Assembly (NCBI GenBank): GCA_951802425.1
Contig: OX637796.1
Coordinates: 4,574,162-4,638,161, forward strand
DNA: 64,000 nt
Source: Clavaria fumosa
Taxonomy: Eukaryota > Basidiomycota > Agaricomycetes > Agaricales > Clavariaceae
Direction: 5' to 3'
In this document: piece by piece, positions 53,915 to 64,000 of the stretch
How the letters are laid out: each line of letters begins with the position of its first letter
Position numbering within the stretch: position 1 is the stretch's first letter
Made by a program: the position numbers and the translations under genes
The notes under the pieces: generated by a model
Databases searched by the model: none
The model's input: the letters and a program-made list of their open reading frames with translations, nothing else
What the model was told of the DNA's origin: nothing

Positions 53915-54493
53915 GATGACTCCATCGAGGCGATGCTGCTGAGCATCTAGCCTTTCAGCAAGTGCCTTCCACTGCACATAGGTCTCTGGCATTGGCAAAA
54001 CACCACAGACCTTTCCCACTAGCCTCCTGCTCAGATTCGACTCCAGCCAATGGACCAGGATGTCCGAATTGGCCACTTCTGTCATCCCCGCTCTTCGGAA
54101 CATTGTTTCAAACTTTGCGAAGAACTCAGGTGTCGTCATGACACCCTGTTTCAACCTCGCAATGTCTGCAAGGGCAGTCGCATGGTCGTTCGGGTCATCG
54201 AATGCTCACTTCATCTCTTCCACAAATTCTGCCCAGGTTCCAACCTCGTTGTTACCCAGGATTTCCTCTCCCTTCACATTTGCCCATTCTGCGGCAAACC
54301 CCTTGCCAGTAATTTTGCTGAGGGTGTAGAGGACCTTTGCCAGGTCTGTGGCATAGATTATCAGATTCGCCATAAACAGGAGGTGGAGCGACCGGAGGAA
54401 TGTACGTAAATTTCTTTTTTGCCCATCAAATGGGGTGACAACTAAATCCAGCCTCGTGGCATGGACTTCAGGCGGGGTGACGTGGTCAGCCAT
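53915..54493 (-). pseudogene. Element E gag fragment
   Basis: ATG at 54493, then the Gag region (TPFDGQKRNLRTFLRSL, KGFAAEWANVKGEEILG). A TGA at about 54206-54208 follows MK, where sister copies have an Arg codon; the frame continues as FRRAGMTEVANSDILVHW and is cut at 53915. No knuckle, protease or pol remains. Confidence 0.85.
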
Positions 54494-55146
54494 CACAGAC
54501 CCTGGTGGTGGTGATGGGGTTTCGGGGACGTCAGTAACGGGGGAATCGGGGGGGAGCTGGGCTCAACCCAGTCTTGGTTGTAGACGCTGTAAATAAAATT
54601 CCGGGCCTTGGGCACTCAGGATTTCTTCGATCTCTTAGCAGTCCTGTCCTCTCAGGCTGCTCTCTAGGTACTCCAGGTACTTATAGAACTCTTATTCTAT
54701 AAAGCTGTTTGCTAGCGTGGGGCCCAAATGGTGTCCCAGGTGGTCGCTCCACAACTCCTAATGAGTTGCCCGTGCGCCCTTCTGACAATGGTCACAGAGC
54801 AAGGGCTCTGTCCACTGGACCAGGAAACTACAGAAAGACTATGTAGAGGGCCTTTCCCTGCCCTGTACACTAACGATTCACTGGTATGTAGCTGTAAAGT
54901 AAAGATCCGGGCCTTGGGCACTCGGTATCACTTGGGGAGGGTCACAGTAGACTTCCTCTGGGTCTGGTCACGTGTATCTACACACAGTAAAAATTTCGTG
55001 CAGTTCTGTTACACACTGCAGGCAGGGTAAAGAAGAAGAGGATGAGGGGGATAAGCTGTGACAGAGTGTCACAGTTTGAGATAGGGGTCCAGGCTAGCCA
55101 GGTTGGGACACGGGGCTAGGGTGGATTGGGTTTGATGTTAGTATTG

Positions 55147-55346
55147 TGTCAGACTTAGTCTCACGCTCACACAACTTAACGTAAGGTCAATGATGACGAT
55201 ACTAACATAAGGGGAAAAGGGTACAAGTAAGAAAAAGACGAAGTATATATAGCGAACGCTTCGGGAGTTGCCGGCGTTCCCACGCTCGGACCCGTGCGTC
55301 ACGTGATGCGCCCAGGCCCGGGTCACGTGATTTTCCCATTACATAA
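55147..55346 (-). repeat. Element E 5' LTR, truncated to 200 bp
   Basis: Matches positions 1-200 of the B LTR on the plus strand (TGTCAGACTTAGTC through GTCACGTGATTTTCCC) and then changes to satellite sequence (AAGAAAGCATGGCTATCATG). Confidence 0.85.
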
Positions 55347-55930
55347 TAAGAAAGCATGGCTATCATGAGTGCCAGTGTCACACAACAGACATGCTGTTGT
55401 CGGGCTTGTGACAGCAAAACCCTTTTGGTGTGCAAGGGTAGAGCGAAGGGTCTGTTCAGTTTCTAACGCTAGTCGATAGTCTTGGCGGACTTGTCTCTCG
55501 ATGTGCAGGGAATACTCCTGCAGTAGTCGAAGTGTCTGGTAATAGGTCTGGGGATTGGCTCGGAGTAGTTGGTCCTTTATCCAAGTCCTGGTATACCTTT
55601 GGTAATACTCGAACCAATAGAGGTTCTGCTCAATCGATGGGTGGCTGGTGAAACTCTCAGGAGGGACGACTTGCGACCTTAAAGGTGGGAAGACAAATCC
55701 TTCCAGTGCGAAGTTCTCAGCAGCGACGTTTGCTGTCAGACCCAGTTGAGGTCTCTCAAGTAAGTGTATAGACGAAAAGATCGAAGCTAGGGTACATGTG
55801 GGCTGGTCCCAGGTCTTATATACTCTAGCTATGGGCTGTACGTGATGTATGAGTCATTGATTAAATATCGGAATCTGATAGATGATCAGGAAAGCTGTGC
55901 GCTTGCACTGGAATGCTGAGTATGAGCAGT

Positions 55931-56627
55931 TGTCAGGGTCCTAACAAGGTTAGTGGCGAAGGGGTTAGCGGAGCGGAGCAGAGATGTTCTATCGGAATCC
56001 GGTCGGAGTCCGATATTGGTGAAACGGAGAAGTAACAAGAGGAAGGAGACTTATGGGACTGCGGCCTCAACGTATGTGTTGTGCCACCACGTATATACTT
56101 GTCCCTATTTATCAAACAAGAACAATACCTAAGAGAGAATCAGAACGTAAGTCAACTCCGAAGTGATCGGAGTCCGTCGGAGTGGGTCGGAGTTGGTCGG
56201 ATGACGTGGAGAACATCGAGGATGGTGAGGACAAAAGCTCAGAGATGTTTCTGGGATCAAGAGACGTTATATTCAAACTGAGGAGCAGGGAGATACAGGT
56301 GGAAATTTATACTGCAAGGACAGAGTATAGGAGTAATGTGAAACAATGTACTTATCAAATTACTAGGAGAGTTTCACCACTTGTGCCTGTGCAATTTTCT
56401 TGGAACAAAGAAACAACAACAAAAAAGCGACTCCCATGGGTCAAGGGTATCCTCTCAATGGTAAACAGAACAAGGGGATGGAGGGAGAAGGTTCTGGAAC
56501 GAAGTCCGAACGGTCCGAAGGCCGGCGGAGTGAAGTCCGATGAAGGTGCGGAGCGGAGCACACGGAGTTACGGCGGAGCGGATTGGAGTTGGTAAGGAGC
56601 TCGGAGTCCGGAGTGGGGGTCATAACA
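55931..56627 (-). repeat. J2: solo J-family LTR (697 bp) inside H2
   Basis: Ends TGTCAGGG and GGTCATAACA. Flanks GCAGT at 55926-55930 and 56628-56632. It lies in the interval between the two divergent promoters of the H-type LTR. Many CG dinucleotides are kept here (for example CGGAGTCCGTCGGAG) that are lost in J at 37640. Confidence 0.92.
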
Positions 56628-56972
56628 GCAGTGTCGATCTTTGCTGGGATCCTTGTGATGATGATGTCATCAGCGATCGGATAAGGTCCCTGCTTCAATG
56701 CATTACATCACGGTCAGCTGCGTCTGATCTTGTTGAGGATAAGATCGGAGGATCAGATAATCTGTGATCGAGCTGTTCTGAGTCATGATCACTTGATTGA
56801 TCGGTGTGATGCAGTGATCAAGTGAAACTGATCTTTGATCAAAGATCTTCTCAGGGGTGATCATGTCTGGTGGATAGGGGTTTGCCCAATCGAGGTCAGG
56901 ATCAGCCTGTGGCAGTTACTGGATAAAAGGATGGTCTTCCTCCTTTCGCCATCTCTTCAAAGTCTGCCTGCT

Positions 56973-57698
56973 ATGTGTTTCCAAGGCCATCACCTCGTCA
57001 AGTCCTTCCACAGCTCCTCCCTCTTCGCTCCCCGCACTGGGATTAAACTCTCCTGCGATACCTTCCATTGGTGGGTTCAACTTGTCCCTGCCGATGCGGA
57101 CCTTTACTGGGTCCTCGACCGATGCTTTGCCTGTGGGGATCCCTCCCACCTCGTCAAGGATTGCTCCTTGACTCAAGGTCCTTACCAGTGTATTTGTGAC
57201 CTTCTCGAGGATCCTCATGGTGAGCTAGCTGAGTTGCTTCTCTCTGTCTCCAGTAAGTCTGATTCTTTATAGATTGGGACTGGGCTCCTCCCCATCCTCC
57301 CTCGCCAACCATCTGGGCCACCACCCCTTGGGGTGACCAGGGTACCGTCCCCAGGTCCAGATTCCCAACCTCTGGGTACCCCGTTGGTGGTGCCTCCTCC
57401 ATCGCCCTCCCTTCCTACCATTGACCTCCCCCCCACCTATTCCTCCCTCCTGTCTCCTACTCTGGACGACGAAGGTCCTCTCGGCGCTGTGCGAGATTTG
57501 CGAGAGGCTGCCCTAGAGGCAGGAATCTGGGATGGTCAGTTCGCCTCCCATCCTTTGAGGGTTGCCCTTGGGTTCGTGGGTGAGTCTGACTTCTCAGACT
57601 CTTCGGATGAGTCATGGGAAGAGGAGTCTTGGGGATCTGAGTATGGCACCTCGGGCTCCTCCTTTGATGAAGGGGGGTCTTGGCTTTCTTTCGTGTAG
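56973..57698 (+). CDS. Antisense LTR gene in H2: CCHC zinc-knuckle protein, 207 aa
   Basis: Homologue of 23631-24417. Exon 1 is 56973-57252 (280 nt) and exon 2 57355-57698 (344 nt), exactly the same exon lengths, while the intron is 102 nt against 163 nt. The knuckle CFACGDPSHLVKDC and surroundings are unchanged in protein. From the APRTG motif to the end of exon 1 I count 16 codons with silent and 2 with replacing differences; from GAVRDL to the C-terminal region 11 silent and 2 replacing. Only the Pro-rich middle varies freely. The TATA-like GGATAAAAGG is kept at 56921-56930. This pattern points to selection on the protein. The gene is intact although the rest of the element is gone. Confidence 0.72.
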
Positions 57699-57833
57699 AT
57701 AAGTATTGTACTTATCTTGCAATAAAATATATAGCTGGGGTTTAGCCCCTTGTTCGCCTGATTTGCATGGTGTTTCTTAAGTTAAAGGATTGAAATTTGC
57801 TGGCCTGATAGCACGGACGACGCTTTCATGACA

Positions 57834-58330
57834 GCTGTGAATAACTCCAACACTCATAATGCCTTACATCCATATAACAACTGCCCAGCCCAGAATGTTA
57901 CTCAAGGATTATAATCAGTACACCCTTATACAATAAGATCAAGGATCAAGTCAAGATTGCAGCATCACTGAGAAAGCATACTTGATGAAAATAACATAGG
58001 TCATCTTCACTTTCAACCTTCCCTTACTATAGGAAAGATAGGCTCCCATGAGCATAAGTTTCCCAAGACATATATGTCGTGAATAACATTTTGCAGTAAA
58101 AATGTTATTCAAGGATCAAGGCTTAATCAGTACACCCTTATTACATCAATGATCAAGTCAAGATTGTGGCATCACTGAGAAGGCATACTTGATGACAATA
58201 ACCTAAGTTATCTTCACTTTCAACCTTCTCTTACTATAGGAAAGATAGGCTCCCATGAGCGTAGGTTTCCCAAGACATATATGTCGTGAATAACATTTTG
58301 CAGTACAAATGTTATTCAAGAAAGCACCCA
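57834..58330. repeat. Two tandem copies of a ~215-bp satellite unit
   Basis: Units at about 57900-58112 and 58113-58325 share AAGGATCAAG, AATCAGTACACCCTTA, GGCTCCCATGAGC, CAAGACATATATGTCGTG and AATAACATTTTGCAGTA. The TATGTCGTGAATAAC core is also part of the 91-bp unit that follows. Confidence 0.8.
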
Positions 58331-59190
58331 ATACACCTTTGTGAAAAGGTACATCAATTACTCAGTCCAAAATAGGTCAGTCACTCATGAAGCAAGAAGG
58401 CATACTTGAAGAATGTCACTTGTAGAGGTCAAACAACCACTCCACGCTTTATTTTCTTTCAACCTCCTCATGTGAAAGGAAAGTGCAGATGCAGAGTCAT
58501 ACAACAGATATGTTGTGAATAACTCCAAGACCCACTAAAACCTCACTTCCATATAGTAGGAAAGTGTGGCTACTATAAGTGCCAGTATTGCCCAACAGAT
58601 ATGTCGTGAATAACTTTAGCACCAATTTCACCTTACAATCCATATAGTAGGAAAGTATGGCTACTATAAGCACCAGTGTTGTACAACAGATATGTCGTGA
58701 ATAACTTTAGCACTCATTTCACCTTACAATCCATATAGTAGGAAAGTATGGCTACTATAAGCACCAGTGTTGTACAACATATAGGTCGTGAATAACTCTG
58801 GCACCAATTTCACCTTACATTCCATATAGTAGGAAAGGATGGCTACTATAAGTGCCAGTGTTGCACAACAGATATGTCGTGAATAACTTTAGCACTCATT
58901 TCACCTCACAATCCATATAGTAGGAAAGTATGGCTAATGTAAGTGCCAGTGTTGTACAACAGATATGTAGTGAATAACTCTGACACCCACCAGCTAAAGA
59001 TCTAATTCAGTAGTTACTAGGCACACTACAAAAGCAAAGTGAGGAATCACTAACAGGTCTACAAAACTCTGTGACATGGAGTGTAGTAAAAGTAATTCAC
59101 TACTAACAAGACTACAACACTCAAGTAAGTAATTACTAATGTGGACTACAATGAGCCTACAGAACTCTTATAGGTGATTACTAATGAGAG
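58331..59190. repeat. 91-bp satellite, about five copies, with degenerate borders
   Basis: The core CAGATATGTCGTGAATAAC recurs at about 58596, 58688, 58779, 58870 and 58961, spacing 91 bp, with CATATAGTAGGAAAGTATGG and CTACTATAAG inside each unit (58500-58990). Outer parts are less regular. The unit split by H2 shows that the array once reached left to about 55347. Confidence 0.85.
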
Positions 59191-60115
59191 TACAAAGCTT
59201 GTTTAAGATATTACTAACAGGACTACAAGACATGTTTAAGAGATTACTAATGAGGCTACAAGATTTGTATAAGTCATTGCTAATGGGACTACAAGACTTG
59301 TATAAGTCATTACTAATGGGACTACAAGACTTGTATAAGTCATTACTAATGAGACTACAAGACTTGTATAGGTGTATACTAATGAGACCACAAGACTTGT
59401 ATAGGTGTGTACTAATAGGACTACAAGACTTGTACAAGTCATTACTAATGAGACTACAAGACTTGTATAGGTGTATACTAATGAGACTACAAGACTTGTG
59501 TAAGTCATTACTAATGGGACTACAAGACTTGTATAGGTGTGTACTAATAGGACTACAAGACTTGTACAAGTCATTACTAATGAGACTACAAGATTTGTAT
59601 AGGTGTATACTAATGGGACTACAAGACTTGTATAGGTGTGTACTAATGAGACTACAAGACTTATATAGGTGTATACTAGTGAGACTACAAGACTTGTTTA
59701 AGAGATTATTAATGAGACTACAAGACTTGTGTAGGTGATTACTAAAGAGTTACTAAAGAGACTACAAGACTTGTACAGGTGTATACTAATGAGACTACAA
59801 GACTTGTATAGGTGATTACTAATGAGACTACGAGACTTGTATAGGTGATTACTAATAAGAATACAAGACATGTATAGGTGACTACTAATGAGACTACAAG
59901 ACTTGTATTAATAAGAATACAGAACTTGTACAAGTGATTACAAGACTTGTATAGGTGTATACTAATGAGATTACAAGACTTGTATATGTGATTACTAATG
60001 AGACTACAAGACTTGTATAGGTGTATACCAATGAGACTACAATTCTTGTATAGGTGATTACTAATGAGACTACAAGACATGTATAGGTGATTACTAATGA
60101 AACCACACCTATAAG
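59191..60115 (+). repeat. 33-bp minisatellite, forward orientation
   Basis: About 27 tandem copies of a unit such as TACTAATGAGACTACAAGAC plus TTGTATAGGTG or TTGTATAAGTCAT. The 33-bp period keeps frames open on both strands (repeated LQDLYRCIL), which is an effect of the period, not evidence of a gene. Confidence 0.9.
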
Positions 60116-60345
60116 ATTTCTGTAACATCATTGGCAATCACTTACAACAGTTTTGTAGTCTCATTAGCAATCACTTATATATATCTTGTATTCTCATCAG
60201 TAATCACCCATACAACTCTTGTAGACATTAGTTCACACTTATATGAGTTCTGTAGTCTCATTAGCAATCACTTCTACAAGTTTTGTAACCTCATCAGTAC
60301 ACATTTATACAAGTCTTGTAGTCTCATTAGTAATAGGACTTCAAC
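60116..60345 (-). repeat. Same 33-bp minisatellite, reversed
   Basis: From about 60120 the units read as reverse complement (CTTGTAGTCTCATTAGTAAT, TCATTAGCAATCACTTA). Five to seven degenerate copies. The switch point lies near 60115-60135. Confidence 0.85.
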
Positions 60346-61094
60346 TCAAGTCAGTGATTTCACAATACTCAAGTAAAAATTAGATTACAACCCTTAAGTA
60401 AGTGATGACTTACATGACTACAAATCTAAAGTAAGTAATTAGTGACATGACTACAAGTAACTATTAATATGACTCAAAGGGCCTTTAACCCCTCTTCCCC
60501 TCCACCCCATCTTTAGCATACATGAACAAGTGGCAAAGTTCAAATAACCCTGCCCTAAAGTTCATGCATGGAAGTGAATCAAATAAGTGTTACTACAAGT
60601 AATTACTAATAAGATTACAATCATAAGCTTAGTGATTATTAACATACTACAAAGCCTAAGTAAGTAATTAGTCACACAACTACAACCCCAAAGTAAGTAA
60701 CCCAAGTGACAAGACAAAACTCCGTGACAGAGTCCAAGGATCTCTTCAGTAGCCAGACTTTACTATGGAGTTCTGTAACTTGTTAGTAATTAATTACTAA
60801 TGAGACTACAACAAAAGACTCCCCAAAAGAGTCTTATAAGTATCCCATTGCTGGCAAGACCAAGTAATTACTAACAAGCTCACAGAGTCACAACACTTCA
60901 TGATAGCAAGGTAACCAATTACTAGTAAGACTCCTAAGCTCTATTATAGAGTATCTAAGAAAGCAGTTACAAACAAGCCTTCACCATTTATTCATGACAT
61001 TTGCAATGTTTGACATATAGGACAATCAGGGCCAGGTCTACCATATATGTTCACATTCCTGCATCACTGAGTTTCTTCCTTGAATACAGCACTA
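60346..61094. other. Decayed repeat DNA, no gene seen
   Basis: Words such as AAGTAAGTAATTA, TTACTAATGAGACTACAA and ACAACCC recur without fixed spacing, so this looks like eroded minisatellite. A short unique part (60480-60590) holds no clear frame. Confidence 0.5.
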
Positions 61095-62346
61095 TGGCCC
61101 CAAGAAAGAAGAATAACAAAACCAATCAAAAGCAACATGTCAAGCCCTCAGATGAGCATCCTCAGACCCATTCCCAAGTTGACAGTTTGTTACTCTCATC
61201 TTATTCTTCATTTCTATTCTTCCTTTCATATCTTCAGTTTATGTTTATTATGTGGCACAGTGTCTAATATGTATCTCACAGAACACAGGTCTGAGTCTGC
61301 CAATGTCAACCCAGATACTGTTGATGCTGCAACAACCAATCAAGGCATACTTCACTTGTTGGATGTTAGTTCATGGCTGACATTGATTGAATAGGGACAG
61401 TTAAACGACCACAACGCACAATCAGAAGCCCTTCAAAACTTCCTGTCCAAGTTGCACTTCATCAGAATGAGATGGCTACTAGAGGTAGATGCACATTTGT
61501 GACTTCAATAGACATTATATGACTAACTGAATAATGTAAGGGAGTCAAGCAGCCCAGGTTCTTTTTACTCTATGATCCAGGCATCCACATAGATCAATGC
61601 AGCCTCCATCACCAACTCCTTTTCACATTCCCCAGCCTATCTTTCATCCAATTGTGTTCCTCCTGGATCTCAACCTCAAGCTCAGCCTCCACCTACTCAA
61701 GCTGGCCCTCGAAGCAAGGAACCACAATGGCACAAACAGCATAAGGCCACTGATGTGAGGACATTTTTTGAACTGAGAGAACAAAGACAATATTGCAAGT
61801 TTTGCTTGTGGGTGGTCATTGGTCAATAGAACTTAGGTTATGATTCTTACTTATTGAATGTTAATAGGGAATTCTCAGCTGCCAATCCTGACTATAAAGT
61901 CATCGACTTCAGCCATAAGACATCAACTGGAGTTCTTAGGTGTCATCTATATGAGAACCACATTGAATTGTGGATCCAAGCCTGTGATGATGCTGGGATT
62001 GAGATTACAGCTCAAGATGCTCAACCAGTCATCCAGGAATACAGGAAAACAACAGGCGATGTAGTACAGCAGTTATGGCACCAGCCTTTCTCAAAACAGG
62101 CATTTCTTGATGCCCTAGTTGAGTTTATGGTAGCTGATGACCAGGTCAGAGTAGAACACTATCCACAAACCATACTGATTTCAGGTTTAGTCTCTAAATG
62201 TCATTGAATCTTCACATTTACACAAGATCTTCTTACTTCTGCGAAGGGAGCTCAAGGAAGCAGACATTCCTCATCATACTGCCATTCACACTCATATCAA
62301 TAAGGTCTACCAGGCCTATATTGATCACTTAGCTGAGGAGCTGAAG
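61095..62346 (+). pseudogene. hAT-family transposase, N-terminal exons only
   Basis: A basic start (MAPRKKNNKTNQKQHVKP, ATG 61095) may be exon 1. The recognisable exons are one ending at 61807 (about 61660-61807), 61868-62144 and 62191-62346, joined by introns of 60 and 46 nt. The joined reading frame has a BED-type zinc finger (YCKFC, then VLRCHLYENH), and the conserved stretch FLDALVEFMVADDQ, SLNVIESSHLHKIF, LLLRRELKEADIPHHT typical of fungal hAT transposases. A GTAGGT donor at 62347 follows AEELK, and the next bases are a TTAGG-like array; no catalytic core or hAT dimerisation region appears in the remaining window. It is either truncated or interrupted there. Confidence 0.7.
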
Positions 62347-63320
62347 GTAGGTTGGTTGGTAAGTGTTAGTGGTTAGTAAGTAAGTGTTAGTGGTTAGGAA
62401 GTAAGTGTTAGGAAGTATTAGTAATGGTTAGGTTAGGTTAGGTTAGTAGGGTAGGTGAGGTTAGTAAGTAAGTGTTAGTGGTTAGGTTAGTATAAGTTAG
62501 GTTAGTTAGGTTAGGTTAGGTTAGGGTTAGGTTAGGTTAGTTAGGTTAGTTAGGTTAGTTAGGTTAGGTTAGGTTAGGTTAGTTAGTGTTCAGGAAGTAT
62601 TAGTAAGGTTAGTAGGGTAGGTGAGGAGTTAGGTTAGGTTAGTAGGGTAGGTTAGTAAGAATTAAGTTAGGTTGGTTGGTAAGTGTTAATGTTAGTAAGT
62701 AAATTGTTAGTGGTTGGTAAGTGTTAGTGGTTAGTAAGTAAGTGTTAGTGGTTAGGAAGTAAGTGTTAGGAAGTATTAGTAATGGTTAGGTTAGGTTAGT
62801 TGGTAAGTGTTAGTGGTTAGGTTAGTTAGGTTAGTGGTTAGGAAGTATTAGTAAGGGTTAGGTTAGGTTATTTGGTTAGTTAGGTTAGGTTAGGTTAGTT
62901 AGGTTAGGTTAGGTTAGTAAGTGTTAGGTGTTAGTTAGGTTAGGTTAGGTTAGTTAGGTTAGTTAGTAAGTGTTAGGTTAGTTAGGTTAGTTAGGTTAGG
63001 TTAGTTGGTAAGTGTTAGTGTTAATAAGTAAATTGTTAGTGGTTAGGGTTAGTGGTTAGGAAATATTAGTAAGGGTTAGGTTCGGTTCGGTTAGGTTAGT
63101 TGGTAAGTGTTAGTGGTTAGTAATGTTAGTGGTTAGTAAGTAAGTGTTAGTGGTTAGGAAGTATTAGTAAGGGTTAAGTGTTAGTGGTTAGGAAGTAAGT
63201 GTTAGTAGTTAGGAAGTATTAGTATTTAGGAAGTATTAGTAAGGGTTAATTTAGGTTAGGTTAGGTTAGGTTAGTTTAGTTAGTAAATTGTTAGTGGTTA
63301 GGAAGTGTTAGTTAGGGTTA
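62347..63320 (+). repeat. TTAGG-like array, G-rich strand forward
   Basis: About 970 bp made of TTAGG/GGTTA 5-mers with the longer variants TTAGTGGTTAGGAAG and TTAGTAAGTG. It starts right after the last hAT exon. It resembles a telomere-type repeat but is irregular and mostly lacks the third G of TTAGGG. Confidence 0.9.
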
Positions 63321-63384
63321 CTAACCTCACCTCACCTCACCTAACCTCACATAACCTAACCTAACCTAAAATCACCTCACCTAA
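63321..63384 (-). repeat. TTAGG-like array, reversed
   Basis: At about 63320 the strand switches: CTAACCTCACCTCACC and CATAACCTAACCTAACC follow. The array ends where LINE coding sequence begins. Confidence 0.9.
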
Positions 63385-63825
63385 CTTTGCTGTTGATGCA
63401 TTACAAAATTTGTCTATTGTTTGTTTTAAATCTTTTATTTTGTCTTTCTTATTCATGTATATCAATGTATCATCTGCAAACAGTGACACAAGTAATTTTT
63501 TCACTATTCCTGGAATTTCTATTCCTTTCATCTTTGATTTCCTTATAGCATTAGCTAGGGGCTCTATGGCAATGTTGTAGACAAGGCAAGACATTGGGTC
63601 TCCCTGTCTTACTCCTCTTCCTATTTTTATTGGTCTTCCTTCTACAATGTTTACATAGATGGAGGTTTCTGCCTCGCTGTATAGTGTTTGCACTATTCTT
63701 ATTATTTTTTCAGGTATCTTATATTTCCTTAGTGTTCTCCATAGGTATTCATGGTCTATTTTGTCATATGCTTTTTCTTGGTCTAATGAATACAATTGTA
63801 TGGGCACTGATGCAGCCAAGGGCAT
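63385..63825 (-). pseudogene. Non-LTR (LINE) reverse transcriptase fragment
   Basis: The central RT palm of a LINE-type element. The frame reads SLDQEKAYDKIDHEYLW (motif around the first catalytic Asp), RQGDPMSCLVYNIAIEPLA, and LFADDTLIYM with the catalytic FADD. It stops abruptly at the repeat junction (after CNAST), before the thumb. Upstream of about 63825 no further RT domain is readable, so the 5' side is also incomplete or shifted. No endonuclease or tail seen in the window. Confidence 0.85.
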
Positions 63826-64000
63826 TGACTTTAAGATGCTTTGCCCTCTCCTCCTCAGACCTCAAATTAATGAGGACCCAAGGGTTTTCAAATCCTAGTG
63901 TAGTTAATGTACAGTAACATTGTCTCTTAATAATGCAGATTTGATAGCCTTTTGTATGTACGTCCATTTAGTGTCATTTCCTTTCCTCCCAAAGCAAGCT
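63826..64000. other. Window end, unassigned
   Basis: 175 bp upstream of the LINE fragment in its own sense. No conserved frame that I can tie to the RT; possibly older host sequence or decayed LINE. Confidence 0.3.

Larger units (their letters stand above)
53915..55346 (-). mobile_element. Element E: family-B gypsy fragment (5' LTR part, leader, gag start)
   Basis: It starts inside gag directly at the end of D's LTR, then leader 54494-55146 and 5' LTR from 55147, which stops at about 55346 in the middle of the LTR, where satellite sequence begins. The primer region outside the LTR reads GATGTTAGTATTG (plus, 55133-55145), as in B. Both ends are therefore broken, with no target duplication. 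Confidence 0.85.
55398..57833 (-). repeat. H2: solo H-type LTR inserted in satellite DNA, itself split by J2
   Basis: Ends TGTCGGGC and TTTCATGACA match the H LTRs. Flanks GCTGT at 55393-55397 and 57834-57838 are the target duplication. Without J2 it is about 1.73 kb. It differs from the H LTRs at many sites, so it is an older insertion of the same family, reduced to one LTR. The host sequence on both sides (GGCTATCATGAGTGCCAGTG on the left, GTGAATAACTCCAACACTCA on the right) is one unit of the 91-bp satellite seen at 58500-58990. Confidence 0.93.

Noticed and set aside
48357..53919. GATCT/GATGA as target duplication of element D
   Set aside because: Only three of five bases agree; other elements here have perfect 5-bp duplications.
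59184..59738. Long open frame of repeated LQDLYRCIL units (and mirror frames on the other strand)
   Set aside because: The 33-bp period keeps any stop-free frame open; both strands show it and there is no start context or domain. It is minisatellite.
59191..60345. CRISPR-like repeat array
   Set aside because: Units are contiguous 33-bp repeats without unique spacers, in a eukaryotic genome.

Overview
The window is eukaryotic and almost certainly fungal, most likely a basidiomycete with a repeat-rich genome. The two host genes have six introns each, nearly all 48-64 nt, and most of the rest is Ty3/gypsy-type chromovirus sequence. I cannot name the species from sequence alone.

Layout. 1-434: remnant of an LTR. 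648-3207: an intact-looking pogo/Tigger-type DNA transposon with a 577-aa transposase. 3389-4842 (+) and 5020-6392 (-): convergent host genes for tRNA-dihydrouridine synthase (DUS1) and a ubiquilin/Dsk2 protein, the only ordinary cellular genes here. 7259-12124: two pieces of one gypsy family (family A). 12252-38839: one 26.6-kb nested stack. Element F (TSD TTTCT) contains element B (TSD CCCTC), element G, and a 716-bp solo LTR called J (TSD GATGG). G in turn contains element H (TSD ATGAC), a young gypsy element with intact gag and pol and near-identical 1792-bp LTRs. 39375-40269: a frameshifted Zn2Cys6-like ORF. 42405-53914: two family-A elements, C (-) and D (+), forming a 5.55-kb inverted pair around a 398-bp spacer. 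53915-55346: a truncated family-B element, E. 55398-57833: a solo H-type LTR (H2) carrying its own nested J-type LTR, inserted in a 91-bp satellite. 57834-60345: satellites and a 33-bp minisatellite that reverses strand. 61095-62346: exons of a hAT transposase. 62347-63384: a TTAGG-like array that also reverses strand. 63385 to the end: a truncated LINE reverse transcriptase.

How parts work together. In families A, B, F and H, a 10-13 nt sequence inside the LTR, about 34-50 nt after a TATA box, is the exact complement of a sequence 0-2 nt beyond the LTR. The two halves differ between families but stay complementary, as expected for Tf1-like self-primed reverse transcription.

The most unusual system is in the H LTR. 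Its U3 carries an antisense two-exon gene for a 207-aa CCHC zinc-knuckle protein with an acidic tail. The gene faces away from the gag-pol promoter across a GATC-rich interval. In the diverged solo copy H2 the exon lengths are identical, the intron is 61 nt shorter, and in two conserved segments I counted 27 synonymous against 4 amino-acid-changing codon differences. The sense leader of H is free of ATG for about 850 nt, yet keeps one reading frame open from inside the LTR, across the primer site, to the gag start.
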